From an uncultured Muribaculaceae bacterium (GTDB taxonomy: Bacteria; Bacteroidota; Bacteroidia; Bacteroidales; Muribaculaceae): 64,000 bases of DNA. This document shows positions 18,101-28,073 of the stretch, piece after piece. A model generated the notes under the pieces. That model saw only the letters and a program-made list of their open reading frames with translations. It searched no databases and was not told the origin of the DNA. The stretch spans positions 62,001 to 126,000 of the forward strand of contig CAJTOZ010000001.1 in NCBI GenBank assembly GCA_910578095.1, read 5' to 3'. Every line of letters begins with the position of its first letter. The first letter of the stretch is position 1. A program made the translations under genes and the position numbers.

Positions 18101-19804
18101 TTACTCCACGCAAATGTCCTTGTTGCGGAACATTTCAAAGTCTTCCGTATGCATGCCTGAAAACTTGAGCCGTATGCCCTCGTTGTAGTCGTTGAGGTAC
18201 ACGCGCGGCTCTTCGCGATAGGCCGTGTCGGTGAGTGCGCGCCAAGGTCGGGAATGGTCGGTGCATATTCCTGCCAGCGAAAGCAGGGTGTCGAATACGC
18301 TTCGGCTTGACGATATATTGCGGTGTGAGTTATTCAAGGCTGCCGTGTATTCCAGTGGATGACGCGTGCGATAGTGCTCCGACATCCACATCACTATGGG
18401 TACATGTATCTGCCAATACGTGGGATTGGGCGATGCGTGCAGGAAGCGCTCTCGATCATCATCGAATATGTCTTCACCGTGGTCCGGTACAAACATCAAT
18501 GCAGCCGACACACTGTCGGGAAGAGCCGAAAGCGAATTAATCACACCTGCTATGAGTGAGTCGGTAGCCACAATGGAGTTGTCGTAGGCGTTGATCAGCT
18601 GCGCGCGGTTGCCGCGTGATGCGTTGTCGTCGTGGTCGGGAGTGAATTTACGGAAGCAGGGTTCGTAACGCTCTTTATAGCTGAAATGTGAACCATAGGA
18701 GTGGAGAACAATAAACTGTTTGCCGGAGCCAGCGTCCGACAGTTGACGGCGCAGCAGTGCCAGCAGGTGCATGTCGTTGCGTTCGGCCCGTGGGTCATCG
18801 GCTATAAAGTGGCATGTGTCGGCCTGTTCGCCAAAGAAATCTATGAATGATCCGTTTCGCTGTTGGTTGGATATGAATGCTGTGTGGAAACCGGCTTCGT
18901 TGAATGCGTCAAATATACTGCGGACAAAGTAGATTGAATCGCCGAACGTCTCGGCGCTCAATGGCGACAGCATCAGCGGTACGCTCTTGTGGGTGGTATT
19001 GCTTTCGCTGAGCGCACGAGGGCATGCTATGATGTCGGTACGCCCATAAAGAGAAGGGTTGGTCGGACGCTCATATCCGAGCAATTGCCAGTTGTCGGCA
19101 CGGCATGTCTCACCCACGATGAGCACATACACTTCATTTTCTCCCGGTGCATGGGCGCTACGTGAGTTGAAGCGGAAGGCCGCAGAAGTGTCTTTATAAG
19201 CCTGGGTATCGTGGTAGCGCGTCACAGCTCCGGCCGTATTGCTGATTACATTGATGGGAAAAATGTGCCGGGTAGGTGAATATCCGCGTGAGGAGGCGCA
19301 TGCTGCAATCGTTGCCACCACACCTATCACAGTAGCCATGGCACCCACCTTGCGGGCAGTGCGCCTGGGCGAACGCGCGGTATGACGATGTGCCCGCATG
19401 AGCGCGGCCCCCCATACAAGAGGTGGCAGGTACAGCACCACCACTACGCATATGGCTGTACCGAGATTTGCGAGCAGTTCCGTGGCTTCACCGAAATTGG
19501 TGGTGGCCACATTAAGAAACATGTCGATGGCTATTATTGATTCGCCATATAGGAATGTGAGCACAATCTGAAAAGCCGCATATATGCTCAGCGGAAGGCA
19601 TAGCCACACGGTGCGTCCGATGTTGCGCGACCATGAGCATAGCAGGGTATAGACTCCGAAGGGAAGCATCAGATTGGCTACGATGCCGGCTATCCCATAG
19701 CCTTCGGTGAAGCATAATACAATGTTCGGAATTACGAGCAGGATAGGGAACGCCCACATCAGCGCTTCCGGAGAAAATATCTTTTTTAAATCAGAAAGCC
19801 TCAT
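18101..19804 (-). CDS. Phosphoethanolamine transferase (EptA family)
   Basis: This 567-residue protein has about five N-terminal transmembrane helices, then a periplasmic sulfatase-fold domain. Nucleophile motif VGETCRADNWQLLGYER, metal-site motifs HSYGSHF and FVPDHGED, and conserved Cys residues fit EptA-type lipid A phosphoethanolamine transferases. Its first 14 bp overlap the end of the BamA-like gene, so the two are co-transcribed. It is the second such enzyme in the window, but its active-site motifs are the canonical GET/GSH ones. The acceptor is not determinable here. Confidence 0.82.
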   Translation of the reverse strand: MRLSDLKKIFSPEALMWAFPILLVIPNIVLCFTEGYGIAGIVANLMLPFGVYTLLCSWSRNIGRTVWLCLPLSIYAAFQIVLTFLYGESIIAIDMFLNVATTNFGEATELLANLGTAICVVVVLYLPPLVWGAALMRAHRHTARSPRRTARKVGAMATVIGVVATIAACASSRGYSPTRHIFPINVISNTAGAVTRYHDTQAYKDTSAAFRFNSRSAHAPGENEVYVLIVGETCRADNWQLLGYERPTNPSLYGRTDIIACPRALSESNTTHKSVPLMLSPLSAETFGDSIYFVRSIFDAFNEAGFHTAFISNQQRNGSFIDFFGEQADTCHFIADDPRAERNDMHLLALLRRQLSDAGSGKQFIVLHSYGSHFSYKERYEPCFRKFTPDHDDNASRGNRAQLINAYDNSIVATDSLIAGVINSLSALPDSVSAALMFVPDHGEDIFDDDRERFLHASPNPTYWQIHVPIVMWMSEHYRTRHPLEYTAALNNSHRNISSSRSVFDTLLSLAGICTDHSRPWRALTDTAYREEPRVYLNDYNEGIRLKFSGMHTEDFEMFRNKDICVE

Positions 19805-20933
19805 TTATGCTGAAAATAAAACCAGTGGTGCCTCGTCCGAAACCGAGGTCGAGACGCACGTTGACACGTTGCTTGAATTCCCAGCGGTAGCCTATGCCGT
19901 AGTTGGGAAGTACGCTACGCGATGTTATTTCACTGAATTTGGAAAACACCGTTCCGGCGCCTCCCCACAGGGTTATGCCATTGCGGTGCCATATGTGCTG
20001 GCGCAGCTCCACGCAAGCCGTTATTGCCGACTTGTCGCGGTAGCGGCCTTCAAAATAGCCGCGCATATTGTATGATCCTCCGAATGTGCTGAGCAGTCCC
20101 CACGGAGTGTCGCCGTATGTAAACACGCAGTCGGCGGTAGCAGCCAGAATGGCGCCTTTCCATAGCGGCGAATAGTGTGAAGCATGTATCTTTGTGCTGG
20201 AAAATGCATATTTGTTGCCGAGAAAGCGCGGGTTGAACTGTTGCTCCACGCGCAGGAATGTTCCGTGGAATGCGTTGCTGAGGTTATCCCGGCTGTCGTA
20301 CTCCATCAGAGCTCCCACTCCGAGATTGAAAGTGTGGGAGGCTTCGCCGTGCCACAGTTCCGGACGTGTGATATCGTTGGCTTTTATATAGTCCACTGCA
20401 GCGAGTGGACCCAGATAGAAATGATTGCCAAGGCGCCAGCGATAGTTGACGCGCACTTGCGAATTGAGATAATTGTATTTTGTCTCATTGTTGTCATCGC
20501 GGCACTCTTCATAACCGATACCCCAGAAGCGTGTGGCTATGCGTGAGAAATTCACATCGTAAGTGAGGCGCTGCCTGTCGCCCGGAAATATGTGAGTGCC
20601 GCACACTCCCACCTTGAAGTGTCCTGCGGTAGTAGCATCGGCATAGATTGACACCTGCGATACGGGAGTGAGTGAGTCGCCTTCGGATGTGCGGTACAAT
20701 CCGGCTCCCATAAGGCCTACACCGAATTTTGAATCCGACGAGTAGTGGGGACCTCCGATCACACTGAAATCAAATTTTTTGGTCGGGTAGCTTCGATTGC
20801 TCTCGCTGAAATAGTTGATTATACGGGAGATAATCCCCTTTCGAGCGGGTGCGGATGCTACAGTGTCGGTCTGCTCCATAGCTGAAACGGACAAGCTTAA
20901 GACACTAAATATGACAAAAAGGCGTACTCTCAT
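19791..20933 (-). CDS. BamA/TamA-family outer-membrane beta-barrel without POTRA domains
   Basis: The 380-residue product starts with a signal peptide (MRVRLFVIFSVLSLSVSA). About 45 residues later it continues as a beta-barrel (FDFSVIGGPHYSSDSKFGVGL, GGSYNMRGYFEGRYRDKSA). The MRGYFEGRYRD block corresponds to the conserved VRGF/(G/Y)R(Y/F) loop of Omp85 proteins. No POTRA repeats fit in the short N-terminus, so it is a stand-alone Omp85-type surface-antigen barrel. I chose the ATG at 20933; upstream in-frame codons cross its promoter. The cargo or lipid substrate is unknown. Confidence 0.75.
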   Translation of the reverse strand: MRVRLFVIFSVLSLSVSAMEQTDTVASAPARKGIISRIINYFSESNRSYPTKKFDFSVIGGPHYSSDSKFGVGLMGAGLYRTSEGDSLTPVSQVSIYADATTAGHFKVGVCGTHIFPGDRQRLTYDVNFSRIATRFWGIGYEECRDDNNETKYNYLNSQVRVNYRWRLGNHFYLGPLAAVDYIKANDITRPELWHGEASHTFNLGVGALMEYDSRDNLSNAFHGTFLRVEQQFNPRFLGNKYAFSSTKIHASHYSPLWKGAILAATADCVFTYGDTPWGLLSTFGGSYNMRGYFEGRYRDKSAITACVELRQHIWHRNGITLWGGAGTVFSKFSEITSRSVLPNYGIGYRWEFKQRVNVRLDLGFGRGTTGFIFSINEAF

Positions 20934-20941
20934 ATTTGCGG

Positions 20942-20973
20942 CAAAATTACAATAATAGCCGCATATTGACAAA
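20942..20973 (-). promoter_or_regulatory. Promoter of the BamA-like gene
   Basis: The minus strand reads TTTG, 20 bp, TAATTTTG, ending 9 bp from the start codon. Confidence 0.6.
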
Positions 20974-20992
20974 TTTTTGTACCCTTTCCAGT

Positions 20993-21020
20993 CATAATGG
21001 CTAAGATTGCAGCCATTATG
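20993..21020. repeat. Perfect hairpin after susD
   Basis: CATAATGGCT and AGCCATTATG form a perfect 10-bp stem with an 8-nt loop 20 bp past the susD stop. It is probably the susCD terminator, although no long U-run follows on the minus strand. Confidence 0.5.
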
Positions 21021-21040
21021 GTAAATACGCCGCAGGGTGG

Positions 21041-22789
21041 TTACCAGCCCTCGTTCTGGGTGAGATTGAGGTTGCGCTCCATCTCCACCAACGGTATGGG
21101 CCACAACTCATGCCGGCTCTGATAGGAGCGGGTGTACATCAGGTCGCCGAAAATATCTGTCGCGTTCTTTACGGATTCTTCAAGCAGCCCCCAGCGGCGC
21201 AGATCCCAGTATCGCTGACCTTCTCCGGCAAGTTCAAAGGCACGTTCACGCTGTATCCTGACCGCCATCTCCTCCTTGCCGCCTACGGATAGCCATGAAG
21301 CACCGGAATTAAGACCGGGCATACCGGCACGAGAGCGTATCTTGTTGACCTCTGCCACAGCCTTGTCCGTGGCTCCGCTCTCATTATAAGCCTCGGCAAG
21401 CATCAGAATCACATCGCCGAGACGTATAAGCGGAAATTCGTATGGAGTGCGGTTGTACTCGCCCCAGTAGCCGTCAAGGTTGCCCGTCGGGATCCATTTG
21501 CGCCAGAAATATGAATTCCAGCCTTCGGAGTTGCGGATAAACGCCATGGCCTCCATCGGAGCTCCACCCTGCGAAGGGTCGGCAAGTACAAACTGCTTGT
21601 CCATAGGGTTTGATCCGGCATCAGTGCCAAGATAATGCGAGTAGGGAGTGATCACATTGAGGCACAGGCGAGGGTCGCGCAGACGATATGCGTCCATCAC
21701 TTTTGTCGTGTCGCAGTCGAGCGTCGATGTCACGACGGTACTGCCCTGATCAATCGCAACGCTCATATACTTGCGTCGCAATTGTGAATCCCCGTTATTG
21801 AAACCGGGAAAAAGCTGATCCCAGTCGAAGGGAGAACCGTCAATGTTCTCGTACATATCCACAAGGGTAGTCGATGGAACAATACAGTTGCCTGCAATCA
21901 GGCGCATGGTCGACTTGTTGCCGAAATACGAAACAATGTCAATGGCATATCCGGCAGTGTTCCCGTCTATCGACTGAATCGAGAAAATCATCTCAGGACT
22001 GTGGTTGCCGTTGTACAGGCGGAACAGTTCGTTGTAGTCGGGATGTAGCGAATAGCCGTAGTTATTGGACTTGTTATAGACGATTTCCTCAAAGTCGGCA
22101 ACAGCCTTGTCCCACTCGCGGTTAAACAGATACACTTTTCCCCGCAGGGCATAAGCGGCGCCTTTGGTGGCACGCCCGAGGTCGGCTGCGTCCCAGCTTA
22201 CCGGAAGTTTGTCGATGGCTTCCGTAAGGTCGTCGATTATGTGCCGGCGAATTTCTTCCTCCGAACTGCGCGGGGCATTGAGGCTGGCGAACTGTTCGTT
22301 TATATCGCACGATTCATCGTAGTAGGGCACACCTCCCCAGCAGTTGAGCATACGGAAATAAGCCATCGCACGCAGGAATTTCGCCTCGCCTGTCACACGG
22401 TCGATAGTCTGCTGACTGATAGGCATACCGTCCACATTGCGGATTACGGTGTTGGCACGGTGTACGAGTTCATAGAGGTACTGCCAGTGGTTCTGTACGC
22501 CGCCGCTGTTGGAGGCAAAGGATGTACCGCGCGATATGTCGGCCCACGGTGTGGTGCCGTCGGCGAGGTCGCTGCACATATCAAATGTGAACTCCATGCC
22601 GAAACACCAGTTGGCCTTCATCGCCGCATACATGCCCACGGCAGCCTGACGTGCGTGATCTTCTGTCTGCCAGAATGTCTGTCCCGACATCTGGTCGCCG
22701 GGCAGATAGTCAAGGCTCTCGCACCCGCTGAAAAGCAAAGTGCAGGCAGCGAGTGCCGATATATATCTGATTTTCATTTTATGTTTCAT
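21041..22789 (-). CDS. SusD/RagB-family nutrient-binding outer-membrane lipoprotein
   Basis: It partners SusC as the surface lid that binds a glycan or other nutrient. The 582 residues begin with a lipoprotein signal (ISALAACTLLFSGCESLDYLPG, lipobox Cys near residue 23). The usual helical TPR-rich fold and the RagB C-terminal sequence follow (YWDLRRWG, LWPIPLVEMERN). The start at 22789 (MKHKMKIRY) is followed by a second ATG at 22777. The gene directly follows susC. No glycoside hydrolase or hybrid two-component regulator is linked, so the substrate cannot be guessed. Confidence 0.92.
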   Translation of the reverse strand: MKHKMKIRYISALAACTLLFSGCESLDYLPGDQMSGQTFWQTEDHARQAAVGMYAAMKANWCFGMEFTFDMCSDLADGTTPWADISRGTSFASNSGGVQNHWQYLYELVHRANTVIRNVDGMPISQQTIDRVTGEAKFLRAMAYFRMLNCWGGVPYYDESCDINEQFASLNAPRSSEEEIRRHIIDDLTEAIDKLPVSWDAADLGRATKGAAYALRGKVYLFNREWDKAVADFEEIVYNKSNNYGYSLHPDYNELFRLYNGNHSPEMIFSIQSIDGNTAGYAIDIVSYFGNKSTMRLIAGNCIVPSTTLVDMYENIDGSPFDWDQLFPGFNNGDSQLRRKYMSVAIDQGSTVVTSTLDCDTTKVMDAYRLRDPRLCLNVITPYSHYLGTDAGSNPMDKQFVLADPSQGGAPMEAMAFIRNSEGWNSYFWRKWIPTGNLDGYWGEYNRTPYEFPLIRLGDVILMLAEAYNESGATDKAVAEVNKIRSRAGMPGLNSGASWLSVGGKEEMAVRIQRERAFELAGEGQRYWDLRRWGLLEESVKNATDIFGDLMYTRSYQSRHELWPIPLVEMERNLNLTQNEGW

Positions 22790-22793
22790 TGAA

Positions 22794-25700
22794 TTAGAAC
22801 GATACGTTGATACCCACGGAATACTGACGGATTGCCGGATAACCGACATTGGCTCCGAGCTCGGGGTCAAGGCCTGGGAATGATGTGATTGTGAACAAGT
22901 TGTCGACGCTTCCGTAGATTTTCAGGTTCTCCACAAAGAATTTCTTTGTGATCTCCTTCGGTATGGTGTAGCCCAGCTGGATGTTCTTGCAGCGGAAATA
23001 TGCGGCGTTGTGCACGAACGCATCACTGGCGATGTTGTTCCGACCGTCGGCGCTGTTTCGCAGCACCGGATAGATGGAGTTGTAAGGATTTTCTGGTGTC
23101 CATGCGTTGTCGGTAATATCCTTGATGAGCGATTGGCCCATGACGGTCACGAAACGGAAAGCCTGATTGTTGTAATACACCTGATGGTTGCCCACGCCCT
23201 GAAACAGCATGCTGAAATCAAAATTGTTCCAGCTCAATCCAAGGTTCGCGCCGAAAGTGAGACGGGGGAGGGTACCGTAGCCTATCTCCACGCGGTCGTT
23301 CGTATCGAGTTTGCCATCGCCGTTGGCATCGCGGTATAGAAAATCTCCGAGTTCCGGTCGCTGATATGTCGCAAAATAGTTCGGATTCCTGTCCACAAGC
23401 GACTGCACATAATCAAGGTCCGACTGGTCGCGCACTATACGGTCAACTGTAATTACATACAATTGGTTGATCGGTTTTCCTTCCTGTGTTTTGTAAACGC
23501 CGCTTATCGACGACACATCGCCCTGGAATTTAGTGACTTTGTTTGTCACAAATCCCATATTGAAGCCAATATTATATGATACTTTGCCAATATAGTCGTT
23601 CCAACGGATGTCAAAATCCACGCCTTTGTTGTTGACTTCGCCAGCATTCTGGTTGGGCACGGTGCTTGTGCCATGTTCCAATGGAGCTGGGAGCGATATG
23701 AGTATGCCTTTCGTGTCCTTGTTGTAGATGTCCACCGAGCCGCTAAGCCGGTTGTTGAGGAAAGCGTAGTCTATGCCGACATTTGCCATATAGGTCTTCT
23801 CCCACGTCAGTGTGGGGTTGGCGAGGACTGTCTGCGCCAGACCTCCGGCAATGTTTCCGTTCAGTATATAGTTCGCAGTAGCGAACAGCGACTGATACAT
23901 ATAGTAGCTTGTGGTGGCATTGTTGCCTAAGGAGCCATACGATGCACGGAGTTTCAGCTGGTTGAGCCATGACGATGTTCCGCGCATGAACTTTTCTTCA
24001 GAAATTCTCCATCCTGCCGAGATCGAGGGAAAGTAGCCCCAGCGATGCCCCGGCGCGAATTTCGACGAACCGTCGGCGCGCAGATTGGCTTCGAGCAGAT
24101 ACTTGTTGTCCCAGCTGAGGTTGACACGTCCGAAATAAGAACGCATCGCCCATTCCTCATAGTTTCCCGTAATGCTTCCATTGGTCATTCCGGCGTCAAT
24201 GGCGCCCAACGATGGGTCGACAAGGTCATACTTTATAAAATAGTCTTTGTCGTATTTATTGTATTCCTGGCTCATGCCGGCTAATACCGATGCTTCAAGT
24301 TTGCTGACGTTGAATTTGTATGTCGCAGTCACTTCCGATGAGCGGAATGTGTTGCGGTAGTTGTACCGGCGGATATATGTGCGCACCACGCCCTCACGGA
24401 TAAGCACCGGCCCGTCGAAAGTGAAGCGGTACAGGTCGCGGTCGGTGAGGTGGTGCTCAATATTGCGTTCCCAGTAGTTCATGGAGAAAGCCCCCTGGAT
24501 AGTCAGCCCCTTTACCGGCATAATACGAGCGTATATTTTACCGACCATGCGTTTTGTCTTGACCGGATATTCGTCCTTGTAGAACCACTGCCGGCGGTAT
24601 GGATTGGCATTGCTCACGTTTTCCTCCTCCGGATTCTGTATGCCGCCATAAAGTCCGGTGGCGGGGTCGTACAGCGTCATGCCCGGCACTGTATTGAACG
24701 CACCGTAACCGAAAATAACATCACCACCTGCCGCGGCATTTTCCGCCGAGGGATTGTTGGTGTCATAGTACCCGAACAGGTTTGTCCCGATGCTGATCCA
24801 CGGCTTTATATTGATGTCAAGGTTTGTGCGCATCTGGTAGCGCTCATAATCCGTGTGATACACCATGCCCGGATTGTTGAGATAGCCGAGCGACAGATTG
24901 TAGTTCACCGTTTTCGTTCCGCCGGTGATTGCGAGATTATGATTTTGAACCACCGACGGGTTGCGGTAGATATGGTCCTGCCAGTCGGTGTTGGGATATA
25001 TTGAAGGATTGCGTCCTGCGTCGTTGCGCCACTCATCTATCTTGCCTTGTGAGAAGCGTGGTGCCTGACCGTTGATTATCAGTCCGGCATTCTGTATCTC
25101 CATGAAGTCGGCATAATCAGTCACAAGATTCAGGCGCTTAGCCACAGTTTCAAACGATACATTGCCACTGTATGTGACCCTCGGTGCACGTTCCGCACCG
25201 TGACGGGTGGTCACGAGGATGACGCCGTTTGCGGCTCTTGAACCGTATATAGCAGCGGAAGCAGCATCTTTAAGCACCGATATATTCTCTATATCCTGCG
25301 GGTTGATGTCGCTCAGGGCTATTCCGGTCATGCCGTCCACAACCACCAACGGAGCGGCATTGTTGAGAGTGCCAAGGCCTCGCACCGTGATGCTCTGGGA
25401 TTCAAAGCCCGGCGTGTTGCCGCCGGAATTGGTAACTGTCAGCCCCGCGGCAAGACCGGCGAGGGCATTGGTGGCATTTGTGACCGGACGGTTTTCCAGC
25501 TTTGCGGAATTTATGGAAGACACCGCACCGGTTAAATCGGTCTTCCGCTGTGTGGCGTATCCCACCACAACGACCTCATCCAGCAACGCTGCTGTGGGCA
25601 TCAGGCGAATTGTCATATTTGAAATGCTATCCTCCGGCACATCTACAGTTGTTGGTGCAAATCCCACATAAGAGACTTTCAGCCGCACAGGCACATTTCT

Positions 25701-25925
25701 CACGGCGAGAGAGAAACGACCGTCGGCATCAGTCAGCGTGGCAGATGCGCGTTTGCCCACTGTAGCGACTGTCGCGCCAATTACCGGTTCGTTCCTTTCA
25801 TCAATGACATAGCCCGAGACTTTTACCGCAACGACAGTGTTTGCGGTTGTGTCCCGGACTGTTTGTGAATGCAAAGGTAAGAGAATTGAACAGAAAAATG
25901 CTGTAAGCAGAATATGTATTTTCAC
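22794..25925 (-). CDS. SusC/RagA-family TonB-dependent outer-membrane transporter
   Basis: This is the TonB-dependent channel of a SusCD nutrient uptake complex. It has a signal peptide, a CarboxypepD_reg-like domain (VSGYVIDERNEPVIGATV), a plug with the DEVVVVGYATQRK motif and a large C-terminal barrel. The start is a GTG at 25925. The only earlier candidate in frame (a TTG at 25979) lies upstream of the -7 box at 25957-25964, so it cannot be on the transcript, and the GTG gives a good signal peptide (VKIHILLTAFFCSILLPLHS). The product is then 1043 residues. Confidence 0.92.
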   Translation of the reverse strand: MKIHILLTAFFCSILLPLHSQTVRDTTANTVVAVKVSGYVIDERNEPVIGATVATVGKRASATLTDADGRFSLAVRNVPVRLKVSYVGFAPTTVDVPEDSISNMTIRLMPTAALLDEVVVVGYATQRKTDLTGAVSSINSAKLENRPVTNATNALAGLAAGLTVTNSGGNTPGFESQSITVRGLGTLNNAAPLVVVDGMTGIALSDINPQDIENISVLKDAASAAIYGSRAANGVILVTTRHGAERAPRVTYSGNVSFETVAKRLNLVTDYADFMEIQNAGLIINGQAPRFSQGKIDEWRNDAGRNPSIYPNTDWQDHIYRNPSVVQNHNLAITGGTKTVNYNLSLGYLNNPGMVYHTDYERYQMRTNLDINIKPWISIGTNLFGYYDTNNPSAENAAAGGDVIFGYGAFNTVPGMTLYDPATGLYGGIQNPEEENVSNANPYRRQWFYKDEYPVKTKRMVGKIYARIMPVKGLTIQGAFSMNYWERNIEHHLTDRDLYRFTFDGPVLIREGVVRTYIRRYNYRNTFRSSEVTATYKFNVSKLEASVLAGMSQEYNKYDKDYFIKYDLVDPSLGAIDAGMTNGSITGNYEEWAMRSYFGRVNLSWDNKYLLEANLRADGSSKFAPGHRWGYFPSISAGWRISEEKFMRGTSSWLNQLKLRASYGSLGNNATTSYYMYQSLFATANYILNGNIAGGLAQTVLANPTLTWEKTYMANVGIDYAFLNNRLSGSVDIYNKDTKGILISLPAPLEHGTSTVPNQNAGEVNNKGVDFDIRWNDYIGKVSYNIGFNMGFVTNKVTKFQGDVSSISGVYKTQEGKPINQLYVITVDRIVRDQSDLDYVQSLVDRNPNYFATYQRPELGDFLYRDANGDGKLDTNDRVEIGYGTLPRLTFGANLGLSWNNFDFSMLFQGVGNHQVYYNNQAFRFVTVMGQSLIKDITDNAWTPENPYNSIYPVLRNSADGRNNIASDAFVHNAAYFRCKNIQLGYTIPKEITKKFFVENLKIYGSVDNLFTITSFPGLDPELGANVGYPAIRQYSVGINVSF

Positions 25926-25956
25926 ACCCGAAATGATTCTTGAAAGATTTATGAAA

Positions 25957-25987
25957 CAAAAATATAACGCGATATTCAAGTTTCAAA
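25957..25987 (-). promoter_or_regulatory. Promoter of susCD
   Basis: The minus strand reads TTTG, exactly 19 bp, TATTTTTG. Its position upstream of the GTG decides the susC start. Confidence 0.8.
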
Positions 25988-26032
25988 GCGAGTGTAAACA
26001 GACAGCGCAAATCCGGCAATGAATGTAGTGGT

Positions 26033-26911
26033 TCAATCAATCTCAACTACAAGATAGTTGGTGACACTCCAGAATTTTCCGGGATTAATGATGCGTATCA
26101 TTTTAATATCGGCAGAGTCGGTCACGACATATGCGTCATCGGGGTGGGATGTATGGATTTTCGCCTTTCCGGGCGGCAGATATATGGTGTGCAGCGCCCT
26201 TTTATCATCTGTACTGAAAAATTTGCGGTCGAAATCCGCATTCAGCAATCGGGTGCGGCGTAGAAATCCGGTCTCCAATATCTGGTGCTTCTTTAGTTCT
26301 GAGCGTGTGGCCACAATGTAATAGCACGTGTTGAGCTCGTTTTCCAGCCTCGCCGATTCTTCGTGGGAAGCATCAAGTATCTCATTGACATCGGCAACGG
26401 TGGAATTAAGGGAGTCTACCTTGCTGCTCAGGGAGTCTATCGTGGCGTTGGCCGATGCGATATGCTTGTGCATGGCCGTGATATCCTTGATCTGGGAATC
26501 AATCTGCCCGCGCAATGCCTCTATGATGCTTTGCAGTTCCTCGGAGTATAGGGATGATTCCTGCAGTTGCCTCTCGAGCGAATTAAGCTGTATCCGGCGC
26601 GCACGCAGACTCTGTTGCACGGCCGCCATATCGGACAGTATGCGGTCGCGTTGCTGCGGCCTGTCGCCCGCACTGCGGCATGGCGCAGCCATGATATTTT
26701 CGATATGTTTGATTTTTTCCATGCTCACGGTTATTTCCTTGACAATACCGAGCAATTGGTCGCGTTCGGCAAGCGCGTCGGCCAATTCCTGCTTTGAAAT
26801 TTCCATCAACGATTGTTTTTGCTCTGCCTCCTGGTGCCTGTCGGCGCACGAAAACAAGACAAATACAAGTATTGCCGGAAATAATAATAAGTGCTTCATA
26901 TCGCTGTTCAT
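26033..26911 (-). CDS. Coiled-coil lipoprotein (possibly Cbp1-like adhesin)
   Basis: The start at 26911 (MNSDMKHLLL) or at 26899 (MKHLLL) leads into a lipoprotein signal with lipobox LFSC. The mature part is mostly coiled coil up to about residue 200 (QELADALAERDQLLGIVKEI, SLSSKVDSLNSTVADVNEIL). A beta-rich C-terminus of about 80 residues follows. The layout resembles Bacteroidota coiled-coil surface lipoproteins annotated as Cbp1-type collagen-binding adhesins, but this is a weak match from memory. It is divergent from the two-component pair at 27045. Confidence 0.6.
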   Translation of the reverse strand: MNSDMKHLLLFPAILVFVLFSCADRHQEAEQKQSLMEISKQELADALAERDQLLGIVKEITVSMEKIKHIENIMAAPCRSAGDRPQQRDRILSDMAAVQQSLRARRIQLNSLERQLQESSLYSEELQSIIEALRGQIDSQIKDITAMHKHIASANATIDSLSSKVDSLNSTVADVNEILDASHEESARLENELNTCYYIVATRSELKKHQILETGFLRRTRLLNADFDRKFFSTDDKRALHTIYLPPGKAKIHTSHPDDAYVVTDSADIKMIRIINPGKFWSVTNYLVVEID

Positions 26912-27044
26912 GATCACGGATATCTGCAAATATACGGATTTTAAATTGAATGAATGGCGAAAGTGTGAATAAACTGAGGATATTTGTAAATGAACGTTGC
27001 GCATTATCCTTGCGGAAACTATGTGAAAGTCCTATCTTTGCGAC

Positions 27045-28073
27045 ATGAAATCGATAGAGAACAAAACGTCGCTGATACTTGACCTGTTTTTTTGTCTTGT
27101 ATTTATGCCCATCGTCGTGATTCTCGGCCCGGCAAGGCATTGGATTTCGCAGTGGCCTGTATTCGTCTCAATCGTGTGCGTATATATGTACGGGTGCTAT
27201 TTCGTGCTCATGCGCCTGAGTGTGCCAAAAATGCTTATCGCCGGAAAGTACGGCCGCATAGCCGGTATTGTTTCAGCGCTGATTGTCCTGACATATCTTC
27301 TTACTCTGTATCCGCTACCCGATATGGATTTCGTGATGCCGGCGTTGAGCGAGTTTCAGACACAAGTGCGCAATTTCGGTGTGACAGTGTCGCTATGGCT
27401 TATGTTTTCTTTGGTGTTGGGCTATGCGCTCACTGTTTCGTTTGTAAAAGAACTCTACGAGCAAATGCTGCTGCAGAAAAAAATCGCGGAACAGCGCGAT
27501 AAGGCGGAACTGGCGATGTTTAAGGCGCAGATAAGTCCGCATTTTCTTTTCAACACGCTCAATTCATTGTATAGTCTTGTTGTGGGCACTTCGCAAAAGG
27601 CGGAAGACGCATTCATCAAGTTCACCGACATATTGAAGTACACCTATGTCACGGTGCAGAAAGAAGTGGTGCCGCTTCGCGATGAGGTGGAGTATATACA
27701 GAATTATATTGAATTGCAAAAAATACGTCTGAATGAACACACTGAAGTGGTGTGGAACTATGATATAGATGATGGCTCCGTGAAAGTGCCTCCGATGCTT
27801 ATGCTGACATTTGTGGAGAATGTATTCAAGTACGGTGTGTCGACAAGCAAAGATTGCTCCGTAGTCATAAAACTGTCGCTGAAACTGGGGCAACTTGAGT
27901 TCAGCACTCACAACAGCATAATGAAGCATGCCGCCGATTTTCGCAAAGATGTTCCAGTAGGAGTTGAGAATTGCCGTGCGCGGCTGACCAATCTTTTTCC
28001 TGATAAATACTCCCTTGAAACCATTCAGGAGGGTGATAAATACCATGTGTCGTTAAAAATCCAATTACTATAG
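27045..28073 (+). CDS. LytS/YpdA-type sensor histidine kinase
   Basis: The N-terminal half holds about four transmembrane helices. The C-terminal half is a His_kinase (PF06580-type) domain with the phospho-acceptor in QISPHFLFNTLNSLYSLV (about H166), followed by a GHKL ATPase region (PPMLMLTFVENVFKYGV, GVENCRARL). The N-box (ENVFKYG) and the late Gly region are reduced relative to classical kinases, as is common for this family. Its stop is immediately followed by the start of the response regulator gene. The -7-like TATCTTTG ends only 4 bp before the ATG, so the mRNA may be leaderless. Confidence 0.88.
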   Translation: MKSIENKTSLILDLFFCLVFMPIVVILGPARHWISQWPVFVSIVCVYMYGCYFVLMRLSVPKMLIAGKYGRIAGIVSALIVLTYLLTLYPLPDMDFVMPALSEFQTQVRNFGVTVSLWLMFSLVLGYALTVSFVKELYEQMLLQKKIAEQRDKAELAMFKAQISPHFLFNTLNSLYSLVVGTSQKAEDAFIKFTDILKYTYVTVQKEVVPLRDEVEYIQNYIELQKIRLNEHTEVVWNYDIDDGSVKVPPMLMLTFVENVFKYGVSTSKDCSVVIKLSLKLGQLEFSTHNSIMKHAADFRKDVPVGVENCRARLTNLFPDKYSLETIQEGDKYHVSLKIQLL

